Source: Anaerozeibacter quisquiliarum (GTDB taxonomy: Bacteria > Bacillota > Clostridia > Christensenellales > Aristaeellaceae). Taken from it: 64,000 bases of DNA. The notes below the pieces were generated by a model. The model saw only the letters and a program-made list of their open reading frames with translations, searched no databases and had not been told where the DNA came from. A program made the translations under genes and the position numbers. Below, one piece after another: positions 24,833-32,814 of the stretch (position 1 is the first letter of the stretch; each line of letters starts with the position of its first letter). The stretch lies in NCBI GenBank assembly GCA_051162045.1, contig JBISDI010000008.1. One strand, given 5' to 3'.

Positions 24833-25891
24833 ATGAAAGCCGGCTCAAGATCCCTCAACGCCAGCAAGCGCAGCGACAGGCGGGCAGCCTGGTCCTTTCT
24901 TGCGCCCGCGTGTATATTCCTCGCGATCACGGCGCTGATGCCGCTCCTCTACTCGGTGTACCTGAGCTTCTTTCGCTTCAAAATGAACCTGCCCAAGGCG
25001 GTGCCGCTGTTCATCGGCTGGGACAACTACGCGCGCATCTTTACCGACCCGATGCTCTCTACCAGCGCCTGGAATACGCTGGTGTTCGCAGTGATGTCGG
25101 TGGCGCTGAGCATGTTGACTGTGCTGTTCCCGCTGTACTGGCTGGCGACCAGCTCGTTCAAGCTGGAGCGCGACTATCTGGCTAACCCGCCCGTGCTGGT
25201 GCCCACCCAGTTCACCTGGGACAGCTACCGGGATGTGTTCGCCAAAAGCCAGCTGGGTTCCTCGTTCATGTCCTCCCTGATCATCGCCGCCGTTACCACG
25301 CTGTTGTGTATCGTCGTCGGCAGTATGGCGGCCTACGCGCTGGCTCGCGGGCCCATCGGGCGCAAGGCAAAGAACCTCTTCGGGCTGTGGTTCCTGGTGC
25401 AGAAGATGTACCCGGCTATCGCGACCGCCATCCCGATCTACATGGTCATGCGGGCGCTGAAGCTGATGGACACCCGCTTTGCGCTGATCGTCATGAACAC
25501 CAGCTTCAACCTTCCCATGGTCATATGGCTGATGATGGGCTTTTTCGAACAGCTCCCCTTCTCACTGGAGGAAAGCGGCATGCTGGACGGCGCGGGCTTT
25601 TACCGGAGATATTGGAGCATCATCATGCCGATCACAAAGCCCGGGCTGATCGCCTCGGCGATCCTGACGTTCGTGGCCACTTGGAACGAGTTCCTATTCG
25701 CGGTGATCCTGACCATCAAGAGGACCAAGACGCTGCCGGTGGTCATCGCCGGGTTTATCACGGACCGGGGACTTGATTGGGGGCCGATGGCGGCTGCTTC
25801 GGCGGTGATGCTGGTGCCGGTGGCCGTATTGGCGTTCGCACTGCAGCGGGATTTCGTGCAGGGCCTCGCGATGGGCGCCGTGAAGGGATAG
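24833..25891 (+). CDS. Chimeric ABC permease: MalF-type N-terminus fused to MalG-type permease
   Basis: An open frame of 352 codons that joins two different permeases. Residues 1 to about 93 match the start of a MalF/UgpA-type subunit: basic tail, helix 1 (WSFLAPACIFLAITALMPLLY), IGWDNYARIFTDP and the beginning of helix 2 (NTLVFAVMSVALSM). Directly after this, LTVLFPLYWLATSSFKLERDY begins a MalG-type subunit just inside its first helix, complete to the C-terminus with its EAA loop (LEESGMLDGAGFYRRYWSI). The junction lies near 25,110. About 200 residues of the first permease and the extreme N-terminus of the second are missing, so the transporter is probably not functional. An assembly error cannot be excluded. 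Confidence 0.85.
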   Translation: MKAGSRSLNASKRSDRRAAWSFLAPACIFLAITALMPLLYSVYLSFFRFKMNLPKAVPLFIGWDNYARIFTDPMLSTSAWNTLVFAVMSVALSMLTVLFPLYWLATSSFKLERDYLANPPVLVPTQFTWDSYRDVFAKSQLGSSFMSSLIIAAVTTLLCIVVGSMAAYALARGPIGRKAKNLFGLWFLVQKMYPAIATAIPIYMVMRALKLMDTRFALIVMNTSFNLPMVIWLMMGFFEQLPFSLEESGMLDGAGFYRRYWSIIMPITKPGLIASAILTFVATWNEFLFAVILTIKRTKTLPVVIAGFITDRGLDWGPMAAASAVMLVPVAVLAFALQRDFVQGLAMGAVKG

Positions 25892-25935
25892 GGCGGAAAG
25901 ACGCGAGCGTTCCAACGAGAAAAGGAGTGTATCCC

Positions 25936-27141
25936 TTGGACAAGAAACGGTTGGCGGCCTATCAGCGGAAATTTCGCGCGGAACTCCTGGAAGACAGCGC
26001 TCCGTTCTGGTTGGAGCACGGTTGGGACCAGGTTTATGGAGGCATATACACCTACCTGGCCCGAAATGGGGAGCGTTGCTCCTCACTCAAGAGCGTCTGG
26101 GCCCAGGGGCGCTTCATGTGGACGCTTAGCCGCCTTTGCGCTCAGTATGGCGCTCGGGAAGACTGGCTGAAAGCTGCCGAAAGCTGTAAGACGTTTCTGG
26201 ACGAACACTGCATCGACACGGACGGGCGCATGTTCTTCCTGGTCACCAACGATGGAAGGCCCGCGCGCAAGCGGCGGTACTTCTTCTCGGAGGCTTTCTA
26301 CATCATGGGCTTTGCCGAGTACGCGCTGTTGACCGGCGACGGTGCGGCGCTTCAAAAGGCGCGCGACATGTATGGCGTTGTACTGAAGATTTATAAGGAC
26401 CCCGCCGCCGACCCGCACCGGGTGTACCCGAAATATGAGCCCGCGACCATTGAGACCCGCGCGCTTGCCGGGCCGATGATTATGCTCAACGTATCCAATG
26501 TCATGCGGCGGTGCGATGCCGAAAATGCCGCGTGCTACGACGCGTGCGTGAAGGAGTACATCCAGGACGTCACCGGATACTTCTACAGCGAAGAGCACCG
26601 GTGCCTGTTCGAAACCGTGGGACGGGGCGGTCAACCATTGCTGGACATCCCGATAGGGCGCGTGGTCAACCCCGGTCACTCCATCGAGGCGGCTTGGTTC
26701 CTGCTGAACGAGGCGCGGTATTTTGGCGACGCGGCCCTGACCCGTAAGGCCGTTTCCATCCTGGAGTGGTCGTTGGACCTCGGGTGGGACAAAGAGAACG
26801 GCGGCCTTGTGTACTTCGTGGACCGGTTGGGCTACCCGCCGGAACAGTACGAGCATGACATGAAGCTCTGGTGGCCGCAATGCGAGGCGGTCATCGCGAC
26901 GCTGATGGCCTACGCGGCGACGGGCGACGAAAAATGGGCCGAATGGTTCGAAACGATCACAGACTATGCTTTCCGGTATTTCAAAGACGATGAGGGGCCG
27001 GAGTGGCTTGGATACCTGCACAAGGACAACACCAGGCAACTGCCCATCGTGAAGGGCAACTATTTCAAGGGCCCGCTGCACCTGCCTCGCATGCTGATGA
27101 CCTGCGACGTGCTAATCGACGAGCTCCTCGCGAGGGAGTGA
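25936..27141 (+). CDS. N-acylglucosamine 2-epimerase (AGE) family protein
   Basis: Cytoplasmic sugar epimerase/isomerase family protein of 401 residues with an (alpha/alpha)6 barrel. Characteristic segments are GWDQVYGGIYTYLARNG, VWAQGRFMWTLSRL, FFSEAFYIMGFAEYAL, NPGHSIEAAWFLL (His of the active site), WGWDKENGG-type LGWDKENGGLVYFVD and KLWWPQCEAVIATLMAY. The start is TTG at 25936 with AAAGGAG 8 bases upstream; a longer frame overlaps the permease. AGE proteins act on N-acyl-glucosamine/mannosamine or on cellobiose, mannose and related sugars; the substrate here is unknown. It appears intact although its neighbours are broken. Confidence 0.88.
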   Translation: MDKKRLAAYQRKFRAELLEDSAPFWLEHGWDQVYGGIYTYLARNGERCSSLKSVWAQGRFMWTLSRLCAQYGAREDWLKAAESCKTFLDEHCIDTDGRMFFLVTNDGRPARKRRYFFSEAFYIMGFAEYALLTGDGAALQKARDMYGVVLKIYKDPAADPHRVYPKYEPATIETRALAGPMIMLNVSNVMRRCDAENAACYDACVKEYIQDVTGYFYSEEHRCLFETVGRGGQPLLDIPIGRVVNPGHSIEAAWFLLNEARYFGDAALTRKAVSILEWSLDLGWDKENGGLVYFVDRLGYPPEQYEHDMKLWWPQCEAVIATLMAYAATGDEKWAEWFETITDYAFRYFKDDEGPEWLGYLHKDNTRQLPIVKGNYFKGPLHLPRMLMTCDVLIDELLARE

Positions 27142-27484
27142 ACGCACGGGAAAGCGTGACGGACTTTGGCCAAATCCTCAAGGCCGCGCGCGGGCAGAAG
27201 CCGCACAGGCCTATGCTGTTCGAGTTCTATATGAACATGCCGCTCTACGAGCGCGTCACTGGGTGAAGGTGTGCAGAGGCGCATTTGAGGGACTGAGGAA
27301 CACGGCCGAAGCCTTCTGCGTACTTGGCTACGACTACACCTTCCGCCTGGGAAGCGGTATGCGCTTTGACAGCCAGGCGCACCGCAAGGAGCAGACGATT
27401 CCGCTCAACGTTTGGGGTGAAGATTATCGGATTGCGTCATCCAACCTCTGGGTTTCGCCGGACGGGAAATCCCTTTACGAATGA
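27138..27484 (+). pseudogene. Frameshifted 5' remnant of a uroporphyrinogen-decarboxylase-like gene
   Basis: GTG at 27138 overlaps the epimerase stop and opens a frame (ARGQKPHRPMLFEFYMNMPLYERVTG) that stops at 27264-27266. The similarity resumes in another frame from about 27287 (GLRNTAEAFCVLGYDYTFRLGSGMRFDSQ...EQTIPLN) until it is lost and ends at 27484. Both parts look like the N-terminal ~100 residues of URO-D/MtaA-type proteins; the remaining ~250 residues are absent. At least one frameshift and one large deletion are needed. It is a different subfamily from the remnant at 23282. Confidence 0.55.
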
Positions 27485-27549
27485 CGCCGACCTCATTAAG
27501 AAGGCGGCCTCGCGCGAATAGGCCGCCCACCCTTCCGTTGCGCGCGGGA

Positions 27550-28149
27550 TCACTCCGGATCAGTCCAGTGCGAGTAGCGGATCAGCGCAATGCGGCCGTC
27601 GGCCAGATAGCAATCGACGAGGTAGTATTCCTTCCAATCATCGGGCGTGGCGTAGCGGAGGCGGGCGCGTTGCTCAAAGCCGATGTCGTATTCGGAGATA
27701 TCGGAAATTTCCGCCTGCGGAAAAGCAGCCTTCAGCGCATCCGCATTGTCGCCGATCTTCAAGCCGCCCGGAGCGTATACCCGGGTCAGCGCGCGGTTCT
27801 CCCATACGCAGCCGGTCAGGCGCGCCGGCAGTGCCAGCACGTCATTTGCGATCTGATCCGCGCCGACGAGGCCCCCGGCGCCGTCTTGGTAAGCGGACGC
27901 CTCGGACACGTTCAGCGTAACCGCGCCGCCGGGCACATCCAGCGTAAACTCGGTCTCTCCGGTCGCGGCGCCCAGGTAATTCCAGGTGAAATACCGGGCG
28001 CTCAGTGCTTGCGCGTATTCCCCCAGCGTCGTAAGACCGGTATCCAGCATCATGTCTACCTCCGCCTTTGACAGCGAATCGGTCTGCGGGGCTGCGAGGG
28101 CCGTCAACGCGCACAACAGCATCAGTACCGCCAAGATGGCCTTCCTCAT
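27550..28149 (-). CDS. Secreted protein of unknown function
   Basis: A 199-residue protein with a signal peptide (MRKAILAVLMLLCALTALA) and a mature part of about 175 residues without a family I recognise. It contains DVPGGAVTLNVSEASAY, LPARLTGCVWENRALTRVYAPGG and a C-terminal block RLRYATPDDWKEYYLVDCYL. GGAGGT lies 7 bases before the ATG at 28149, which decides the start; a longer frame adds 14 residues without a ribosome site. It is isolated and faces the decayed sugar locus. Confidence 0.75.
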   Translation of the reverse strand: MRKAILAVLMLLCALTALAAPQTDSLSKAEVDMMLDTGLTTLGEYAQALSARYFTWNYLGAATGETEFTLDVPGGAVTLNVSEASAYQDGAGGLVGADQIANDVLALPARLTGCVWENRALTRVYAPGGLKIGDNADALKAAFPQAEISDISEYDIGFEQRARLRYATPDDWKEYYLVDCYLADGRIALIRYSHWTDPE

Positions 28150-28783
28150 GGCATACACCTCCAAAACAATATAACAATTAGGCGCCGACAAATGTCATTT
28201 TGTTCCAACGGCGACTCTATGCCGCGGAAAGGCTTCGAAAAATCGAGGCTTTTTTGTACACAAATATTTATCTTGATTTTTCTGCGGTTTTGAGCGAATA
28301 TGTGCTTACCAAAGAAATTGAGGAGGGCACACCCAATGAGAATCACCCGCAGCGCAACCGGCGCAAAACGCAAGTCGCTGGCAGCCGCCCTCCGTCAGGG
28401 ACCGAACGCCCCGGTCAAGTTGCGCTGCACAGCCAGTCGGCGCGGGCGCGCTCCCGCTCGGAGCACATCCGGAAAACAACGAATGGGCGTACCGCCGGCG
28501 TCTACGCGGATTTCGACGAAACCGCTGATACGGGTGCTTATGGCTTGCGTCTCGGCCTTTCATCATTATAGGGGTGTAAACCGTCGCGTTTATGGTACGG
28601 GTAAGATTGACAAAACCCTGATGGGAGGCTACACTGGAATCGGTCTGAACAAGTCGCCTGGGGGTCTCCCGTTTACCGCAGTTGGTTGATATTTGCGAAA
28701 GTTGGTCAATTCATGCAATGGACGGCAAAGGCGCCAATGCGTATAAACAGTGACTATGGGACGGGGTTTGAGGAAGCAACGTG
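28150..28783 (+). pseudogene. Likely gene remnant and AT-rich spacer before the diguanylate cyclase
   Basis: GAGGAGGG at 28319-28326 is well spaced from an ATG at 28336. It opens with MRITRSATGAKRKSLAAAL, which resembles the start of small clostridial proteins of about 100 residues that I know only as an unnamed family. After about 20 codons the sequence turns Arg/Ser/Pro-rich and looks out of frame through to 28689, while another frame here reads HIRKTTNGRTAGVYADF. I read this as a frameshifted remnant. The rest of the stretch holds no clear gene or RNA. Confidence 0.35.
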
Positions 28784-29932
28784 ATGGGCAACGATTTGGC
28801 GCTGGGTTCCGTAGGTGTAATGTCTATGTCCATTCTGGGATGTATGGTACATCAAAACAGCCTTTTCAGCGCAAAAATGCGAAACTCGTTTTTGCGCGCG
28901 ATTCTGGCGATCGCTGTTGTCATCCTCGCGGAGATGGGCACATCCTATTTTGGCGTACCAGGTACGGCTTATCGTTTGCTGAATGTGTCCTTTTGCATTC
29001 TTGGGTTTGGCCTATCGCCATTTGTCCCGAATCTGATTGCCATGGCGTTTGATGATAATTGGGGCTCGAAATGGAGCGCTCTTGCGTTTCTTCCTGCGGT
29101 AATCAACATTGTTCTGACGGTACTGTCGCCGATATATGGCTTCATATTCTTCGTTTCGCCAGACAACAGCTATTGTCGCGGCCCTTATTTTTTTGTTTTT
29201 ATCATTTCGTACCTTTTGAGCATGGTGTTCCTCCTGATGAAAACGTTGCATGTCATAAGTGTTTACCAAAATAAAACCAAGCTCGTTTTATTCTGGATAC
29301 TCTTTTTGGTCTTGGCCGGATCGACGATGCAAATCCTATGGCCGTCGGTACGCTCGGCCTGGATAAGCGTAACGCTCGCGATGGTCATGTATTATGCGTA
29401 TTATAACGAGTTGCTTGAAAAGCACGACGCCGTGACAAATCTCTTCAATCGGCAAGCATATGAATACCATCTGCAACGGCTGGAGGCTAGAGGACATGGT
29501 GCGGTCATCCTTTTTGACGTAGACGATTTCAAGCAGAAAAACGATGAATACGGACATCCATATGGAGATGCGTGCCTTAAGAAGGTGGCCGCCGGCATAC
29601 GGGTTTCATGCGCCAAGATTGGTTTATGCCACCGAATAGGGGGTGACGAGTTCTGTGTGTTGAGTGAATCAACAGATGAGAAAGCCATTCGGGATGCGGA
29701 GACTCTGTTTTTGAAGAACATGAACGTTTTACGCAAGCAAGACCCCAAGATTCCGTTGGTCTCGTTTGGCCATGCTATTTATGACAAATCGCGCGAAGGG
29801 ATTGAACAGGTTGTGGCAGAAGCCGACCGGCAGCTGTACCGTTATAAAAGGCGTCGTAAGCTGGAGGGCAGGCAACCGGCGGAATCATGCGATGGGGAAG
29901 TATACCAATCGGAATCAAAAACGCGGGAATGA
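28784..29932 (+). CDS. Membrane-bound diguanylate cyclase (GGDEF domain)
   Basis: Makes cyclic di-GMP from two GTP. The protein has 382 residues: six or seven hydrophobic helices in the first ~210 residues, a short linker (ELLEKHDAVTNLFNRQAYE, the DxLTGLxNR-type motif), then a GGDEF domain with intact active site RIGGDEFCVL near residue 287 and VILFDVDDFK for metal binding. No RxxD inhibitory site precedes GGDEF. The start at 28784 has AGGAAG 7 bases upstream (a GTG immediately before is possible). Its base composition is more AT-rich than its surroundings, hinting at a different origin. Confidence 0.9.
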   Translation: MGNDLALGSVGVMSMSILGCMVHQNSLFSAKMRNSFLRAILAIAVVILAEMGTSYFGVPGTAYRLLNVSFCILGFGLSPFVPNLIAMAFDDNWGSKWSALAFLPAVINIVLTVLSPIYGFIFFVSPDNSYCRGPYFFVFIISYLLSMVFLLMKTLHVISVYQNKTKLVLFWILFLVLAGSTMQILWPSVRSAWISVTLAMVMYYAYYNELLEKHDAVTNLFNRQAYEYHLQRLEARGHGAVILFDVDDFKQKNDEYGHPYGDACLKKVAAGIRVSCAKIGLCHRIGGDEFCVLSESTDEKAIRDAETLFLKNMNVLRKQDPKIPLVSFGHAIYDKSREGIEQVVAEADRQLYRYKRRRKLEGRQPAESCDGEVYQSESKTRE

Positions 29933-29957
29933 TTCCGATTGGCATTGCTCGCCGATC

Positions 29958-30770
29958 TTACGAATCGCTCTGGCAATCCGCACATGTGGTTGCGTCGCCG
30001 ACGCCCAGGCACTGAACCGCATAATCGCCCACAGACGCCGTCGCGCCGAAGGCGACCGGCACAGCGATGCATACTTCCTGCGTGATGGTAAACGTGCAGG
30101 TTCCGCGCGTTACGCCGGGACAGATCGAAAGGCCGTTTGTTATGACGGGATCACCACAGCAGTACGTCGTGGTATCCCCGACGCTCGCGAACGGCGTGAC
30201 GGTCACAGGGACGCAGACGCTGGCGCGCTGATAGCCGACGGCCGGACAGGTCGTTTCCACCTCACCGCATACCGGGCCGCAAATCGCCAGGCTGTTTTGC
30301 GTAGTCTGCCCCCCGTAGACGCAGACCGTCACCGGTCCGATCGGATGGGGTACGCTCAACTCAAAGCTGACCACCATGACGCCATCGACCTTGTTCAGCC
30401 CGAAATTGAATTTCAGTCCAGGGCAGCCGGTTTGGTTGTCCGGATGATCCGGAGGCATGATTTCGACGTTCGTGCCTATGACGACATTCTGCGGCACACC
30501 GTTGATCGTGACGGTTACGTTCCGAAGCATTTCCTCCGTGATATCCGAACAGACGACCAGCAGAAAGTGGCTCAAATCTGCATAGTCACTGGTATTCATC
30601 CCGTGAGCTGTAATGGTATAGATAAACCGCTGGTTTTGTCCGGGAGTCGGGTACAGAATCGAGCTCGGGTCCAGCGCGAATTCAAACGGGAGGATTTTGT
30701 CTCCCGGGACGTTCGTGTAATCAATTGTGGATGCGCATGCGCTACTGGCCGCTTTCGGACAACAACTCAT
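29958..30770 (-). CDS. Cys-rich protein with a repeated CCG-type domain, larger member
   Basis: A 270-residue protein with about 20 Cys, no signal peptide and no membrane helix. An N-terminal part (DPSSILYPTPGQNQRFIYTITAHG; VTINGVPQNVVIGTNVEI) looks beta-rich. The C-terminal ~70 residues follow the pattern YCCG-x-PVI-x-N...C-G...C-x-F-x-I-x-QE-x-CI-x-VPV...A-x-VGD...C. The same pattern occurs in the short gene immediately upstream. The ATG overlaps the upstream stop (ATGA). Absence of a signal and high Cys content would fit a spore-coat or exosporium-like role, but this is speculation; I do not recognise the family. Confidence 0.7.
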   Translation of the reverse strand: MSCCPKAASSACASTIDYTNVPGDKILPFEFALDPSSILYPTPGQNQRFIYTITAHGMNTSDYADLSHFLLVVCSDITEEMLRNVTVTINGVPQNVVIGTNVEIMPPDHPDNQTGCPGLKFNFGLNKVDGVMVVSFELSVPHPIGPVTVCVYGGQTTQNSLAICGPVCGEVETTCPAVGYQRASVCVPVTVTPFASVGDTTTYCCGDPVITNGLSICPGVTRGTCTFTITQEVCIAVPVAFGATASVGDYAVQCLGVGDATTCADCQSDS

Positions 30771-31063
30771 GATTGTTCCCCTCCGTTGGTTTTATCATAA
30801 TCCGAGCAGATTATGTAAGGATCGCCCGCGAAAGCGGAGGCATTGATCCGAACCGGGATGTCGACGCACAAGTGTTGACGGATAATGTAGTTGCAACCGC
30901 CGTCGGCGATGTCGCCGCAGCATTGGTTGTCCAGGATCACCTCGGGCACCCCGCAACAATAGACGCGCGTCCTGCCGGCTTTCGTATAGGGCAAGATCAT
31001 AAGCGGGAGGCAGGCTCTGGCCTTGAGTTTATACAGCCTCCCGGGGCATCTGCTTTCTGGCAT
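30767..31063 (-). CDS. Small Cys-rich protein sharing the CCG-type domain
   Basis: A 98-residue protein made almost entirely of one domain: VYCCGVPEVILDNQCCGDIADG, then CNYIIRQHLCVDIPVRINASAFAGDPYIICSDYD. This aligns with the C-terminal domain of the next gene in the operon (shared YCCG, P-x-I, C-x-x-x-I-x-x-x-x-C, PV, GD and final C). The start at 31063 is supported by AGGGGGA 7 bases upstream; an in-frame TTG at 31090 has no ribosome site. Co-translated with the larger protein. Confidence 0.65.
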   Translation of the reverse strand: MPESRCPGRLYKLKARACLPLMILPYTKAGRTRVYCCGVPEVILDNQCCGDIADGGCNYIIRQHLCVDIPVRINASAFAGDPYIICSDYDKTNGGEQS

Positions 31064-31319
31064 GGGATTATCCCCCTGTGTTTGATCCAATCTATCCTAT
31101 GTCGGAAACAAGAAAAGCGGCACTGCCGGAATTTACGATGTAGAAAGGCGGGCGAACACTGCCCTAACCATACTTGGTCCTAGCCGTCATGCCGCCCGAA
31201 ATCCCTTCCATCCCGCCACAAGCCCTTGGCTTTGTCGGCTTCTCCCAGCCTTGACCCCGGCTGTCCCGCCCCGTCTTCGGAACTGCCCACTCATCAATGG
31301 TCTCTCCCCGAGACGATAC
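31064..31319. other. Intergenic region between the Cys-rich pair and the DUF3842 gene
   Basis: Presumed leader and promoter region of the minus-strand Cys-rich operon. No convincing -35/-10 pair, RNA gene or repeat was seen. Confidence 0.4.
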
Positions 31320-31751
31320 TCACACGCCTGTCCAAGACGCATTCTCCAAAACGCTCACGATATGCCTCGCGGCTGCTTCTACCAATTCGGGAATTGGCAA
31401 ATCCTGTACGCCGACGACGTAATGGTCGCAACGGTCAATCGGCAAAAGCACCTTTTGAGCGCGGCTTTGCCCCACCGCGACAGCCATGGCCGGGGTTATT
31501 TCCCCGAAAAGCGAATCCGCCGCGACAATGTCAATCGGCCCGACGATCATATCGGCGTCGCGGCAGTTCACAATGACGGGATTCTCCCCGGTCGCGCCAA
31601 AGTCCGCGCCGGCTTTCAGCATGGCGGCCGTGGCTATGCTGTTTGTGCCGAGGGCGTACAATTCATACCGCCCCGATTCCTTTTTCAATCGGCCTGTCAA
31701 CAAGGAACCTATTTTCCCGCCCTGCCCGTCGATTATGACGATCTTTTTCAT
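31320..31751 (-). CDS. DUF3842 family protein
   Basis: A small cytoplasmic protein of 143 residues. It begins MKKIVIIDGQGGKIGSLL, a dinucleotide-binding-like beta-strand/Gly loop, followed by YALGTNSIATAAMLKAGAD and GPIDIVAADSLFGEITPAMA. These features match DUF3842 proteins of Clostridia, of about this length and of unknown function. AAGG lies upstream of the ATG at 31751; a longer frame adds 43 residues with no ribosome site. Confidence 0.8.
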   Translation of the reverse strand: MKKIVIIDGQGGKIGSLLTGRLKKESGRYELYALGTNSIATAAMLKAGADFGATGENPVIVNCRDADMIVGPIDIVAADSLFGEITPAMAVAVGQSRAQKVLLPIDRCDHYVVGVQDLPIPELVEAAARHIVSVLENASWTGV

Positions 31752-31926
31752 CAAATTACCTTGATTGGGCACTTGATACCCCCCATTCCCCGTCGCAACA
31801 GACACAGTATAGCAGAGGTTCTGTTGGAATTCCACCGCCCGGTCAAAGCGGATAGCCGCGCGGAAACCAAGCCCGCACAACGGTGCCCACGCAGCGCCGG
31901 ATCATTCCGGGCGCGCACAATGCCGC

Positions 31927-31955
31927 TTGACAAATCAAAAAATCGGCGGTATAAT
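31927..31955 (+). promoter_or_regulatory. Consensus promoter of the zinc-regulator gene
   Basis: TTGACA (31927-31932), a 17-base spacer and TATAAT (31950-31955): a perfect sigma-A consensus about 50 bases before the Fur-family start codon. Confidence 0.85.
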
Positions 31956-32005
31956 TAGGAATGAGTTTCAGATTATGCGATTGAGTCCCGAAAGGCGGTT
32001 TTGTG

Positions 32006-32413
32006 ATGACCGGATATCGAACGCAGCAGCGGAATATGCTGATCGCTTTCTTTGAATCGCATCCCGACCGGTCTTTTACCATAGACGAGATCGCGGAGGC
32101 GCTCCATGCGCAAGCGGGGATGATGGCGCCCTCGCGCAGTACGATCTACCGCACGGTTTCCGACCTCGAGGCCGATGGGGCGGTACAGCGCCGCTTTCTG
32201 GCCGACAAGCGCCGCAGCGCCTACCGGTACCGCGACAAAGCGGCTTGCGCTTCCCATCTGCATTTGCAATGCAAGCAGTGCAACGCGCTGACGCATCTGG
32301 ATTCGGGCGTTTCTCACGCCATCGCGAGGCTCTTGCGGGAAAATGGGAATCTGTCGCTTGATATGTCCGGCACGGTCTTGATCGGCGGATGCGCCAAGTG
32401 CGGCTTGAAGTAG
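32006..32413 (+). CDS. Fur-family metalloregulator, Zur-like
   Basis: Metal-dependent repressor of 135 residues. The N-terminal winged helix is QQRNMLIAFFESHPDRSFTIDEIAEAL...SRSTIYRTVSDLEADGAV. The C-terminal dimerisation domain carries the metal-site cluster HLHLQCKQCNALTHLD and a terminal C-x-x-C (GGCAKCG), the four-Cys structural zinc site usual in Fur proteins. Assignment to zinc rather than iron rests on the znuACB genes directly downstream. AAAGGCGG precedes the ATG; a GTG one codon earlier is possible. Confidence 0.88.
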   Translation: MTGYRTQQRNMLIAFFESHPDRSFTIDEIAEALHAQAGMMAPSRSTIYRTVSDLEADGAVQRRFLADKRRSAYRYRDKAACASHLHLQCKQCNALTHLDSGVSHAIARLLRENGNLSLDMSGTVLIGGCAKCGLK

Positions 32414-32431
32414 GGGGAAGGAGGGACGGCC

Positions 32432-32725
32432 ATGCGCGCGAAGAAATTGACCGCCATATTCATCTGCGGCGTGACTGTCGCGGCCCTGCTTTTGGCCGGT
32501 GTTTTCTTGTCCACACATATCGAGCATGACTGCACGGGCAACCACTGCCTCGTTTGTGACGCGATGGCCGCATGCGGAAACCTGCTCCGTTCGCTGGTGG
32601 GGCTGCTTATCTTCTTAGGACTGCTCCTGCCCGAAATGCTGGCTGCGCAATTTGGGCGGCCGGCGTCGGCTCCCCATGCCCGCCCGACCACCCTCGTTTC
32701 TTTGAAGGTAAAACTGCTGAATTGA
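32432..32725 (+). CDS. Small membrane protein with a Cys/His motif in the zinc operon
   Basis: A 97-residue protein with two hydrophobic helices (IFICGVTVAALLLAGVFL; LLRSLVGLLIFLGLLLPEML). Between them lies the extracytoplasmic stretch HIEHDCTGNHCLVCDAM, rich in possible metal ligands (two His, three Cys). GGGGGAAGGAGGG lies just after the regulator stop, so it is co-expressed with the Zur-like gene. No named family is recognised; a role in zinc handling is inferred from position and ligands. Confidence 0.75.
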   Translation: MRAKKLTAIFICGVTVAALLLAGVFLSTHIEHDCTGNHCLVCDAMAACGNLLRSLVGLLIFLGLLLPEMLAAQFGRPASAPHARPTTLVSLKVKLLN

Positions 32726-32727
32726 TT

Positions 32728-32814
32728 TGAATATTCACCTTGAACCTGGTATTGGCCTTGTTCGGCGAGTACCTTGTTTCATGTCCCCCAAATTCGATAT
32801 GAGGTGAATATTCA
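32728..32814 (+). promoter_or_regulatory. Paired TGAATATTCA palindromes flanking the znuA leader
   Basis: The palindrome TGAATATTCA occurs at 32728-32737 and again at 32805-32814, the second ending on the A of the znuA ATG. The flanks make a 12-bp inverted repeat: GAATATTCACCT (32729-32740) and AGGTGAATATTC (32802-32813). The right arm contains the znuA ribosome site (GAGGTG). They could be operator half-sites for the Zur-like repressor or an RNA stem that hides the ribosome site. Confidence 0.6.

Noticed and set aside
22068..24848. A 926-codon open frame on the minus strand across the ROK and binding-protein genes
   Set aside because: It is an antisense shadow of GC-rich coding sequence: no recognisable domain, extreme Arg/His/Gly/Val content, no ribosome site, and it crosses two clearly real genes on the other strand.
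32003..32005. GTG as start of the Zur-like gene
   Set aside because: ATG at 32006 immediately follows and is better placed relative to AAAGGCGG; the difference is one residue.
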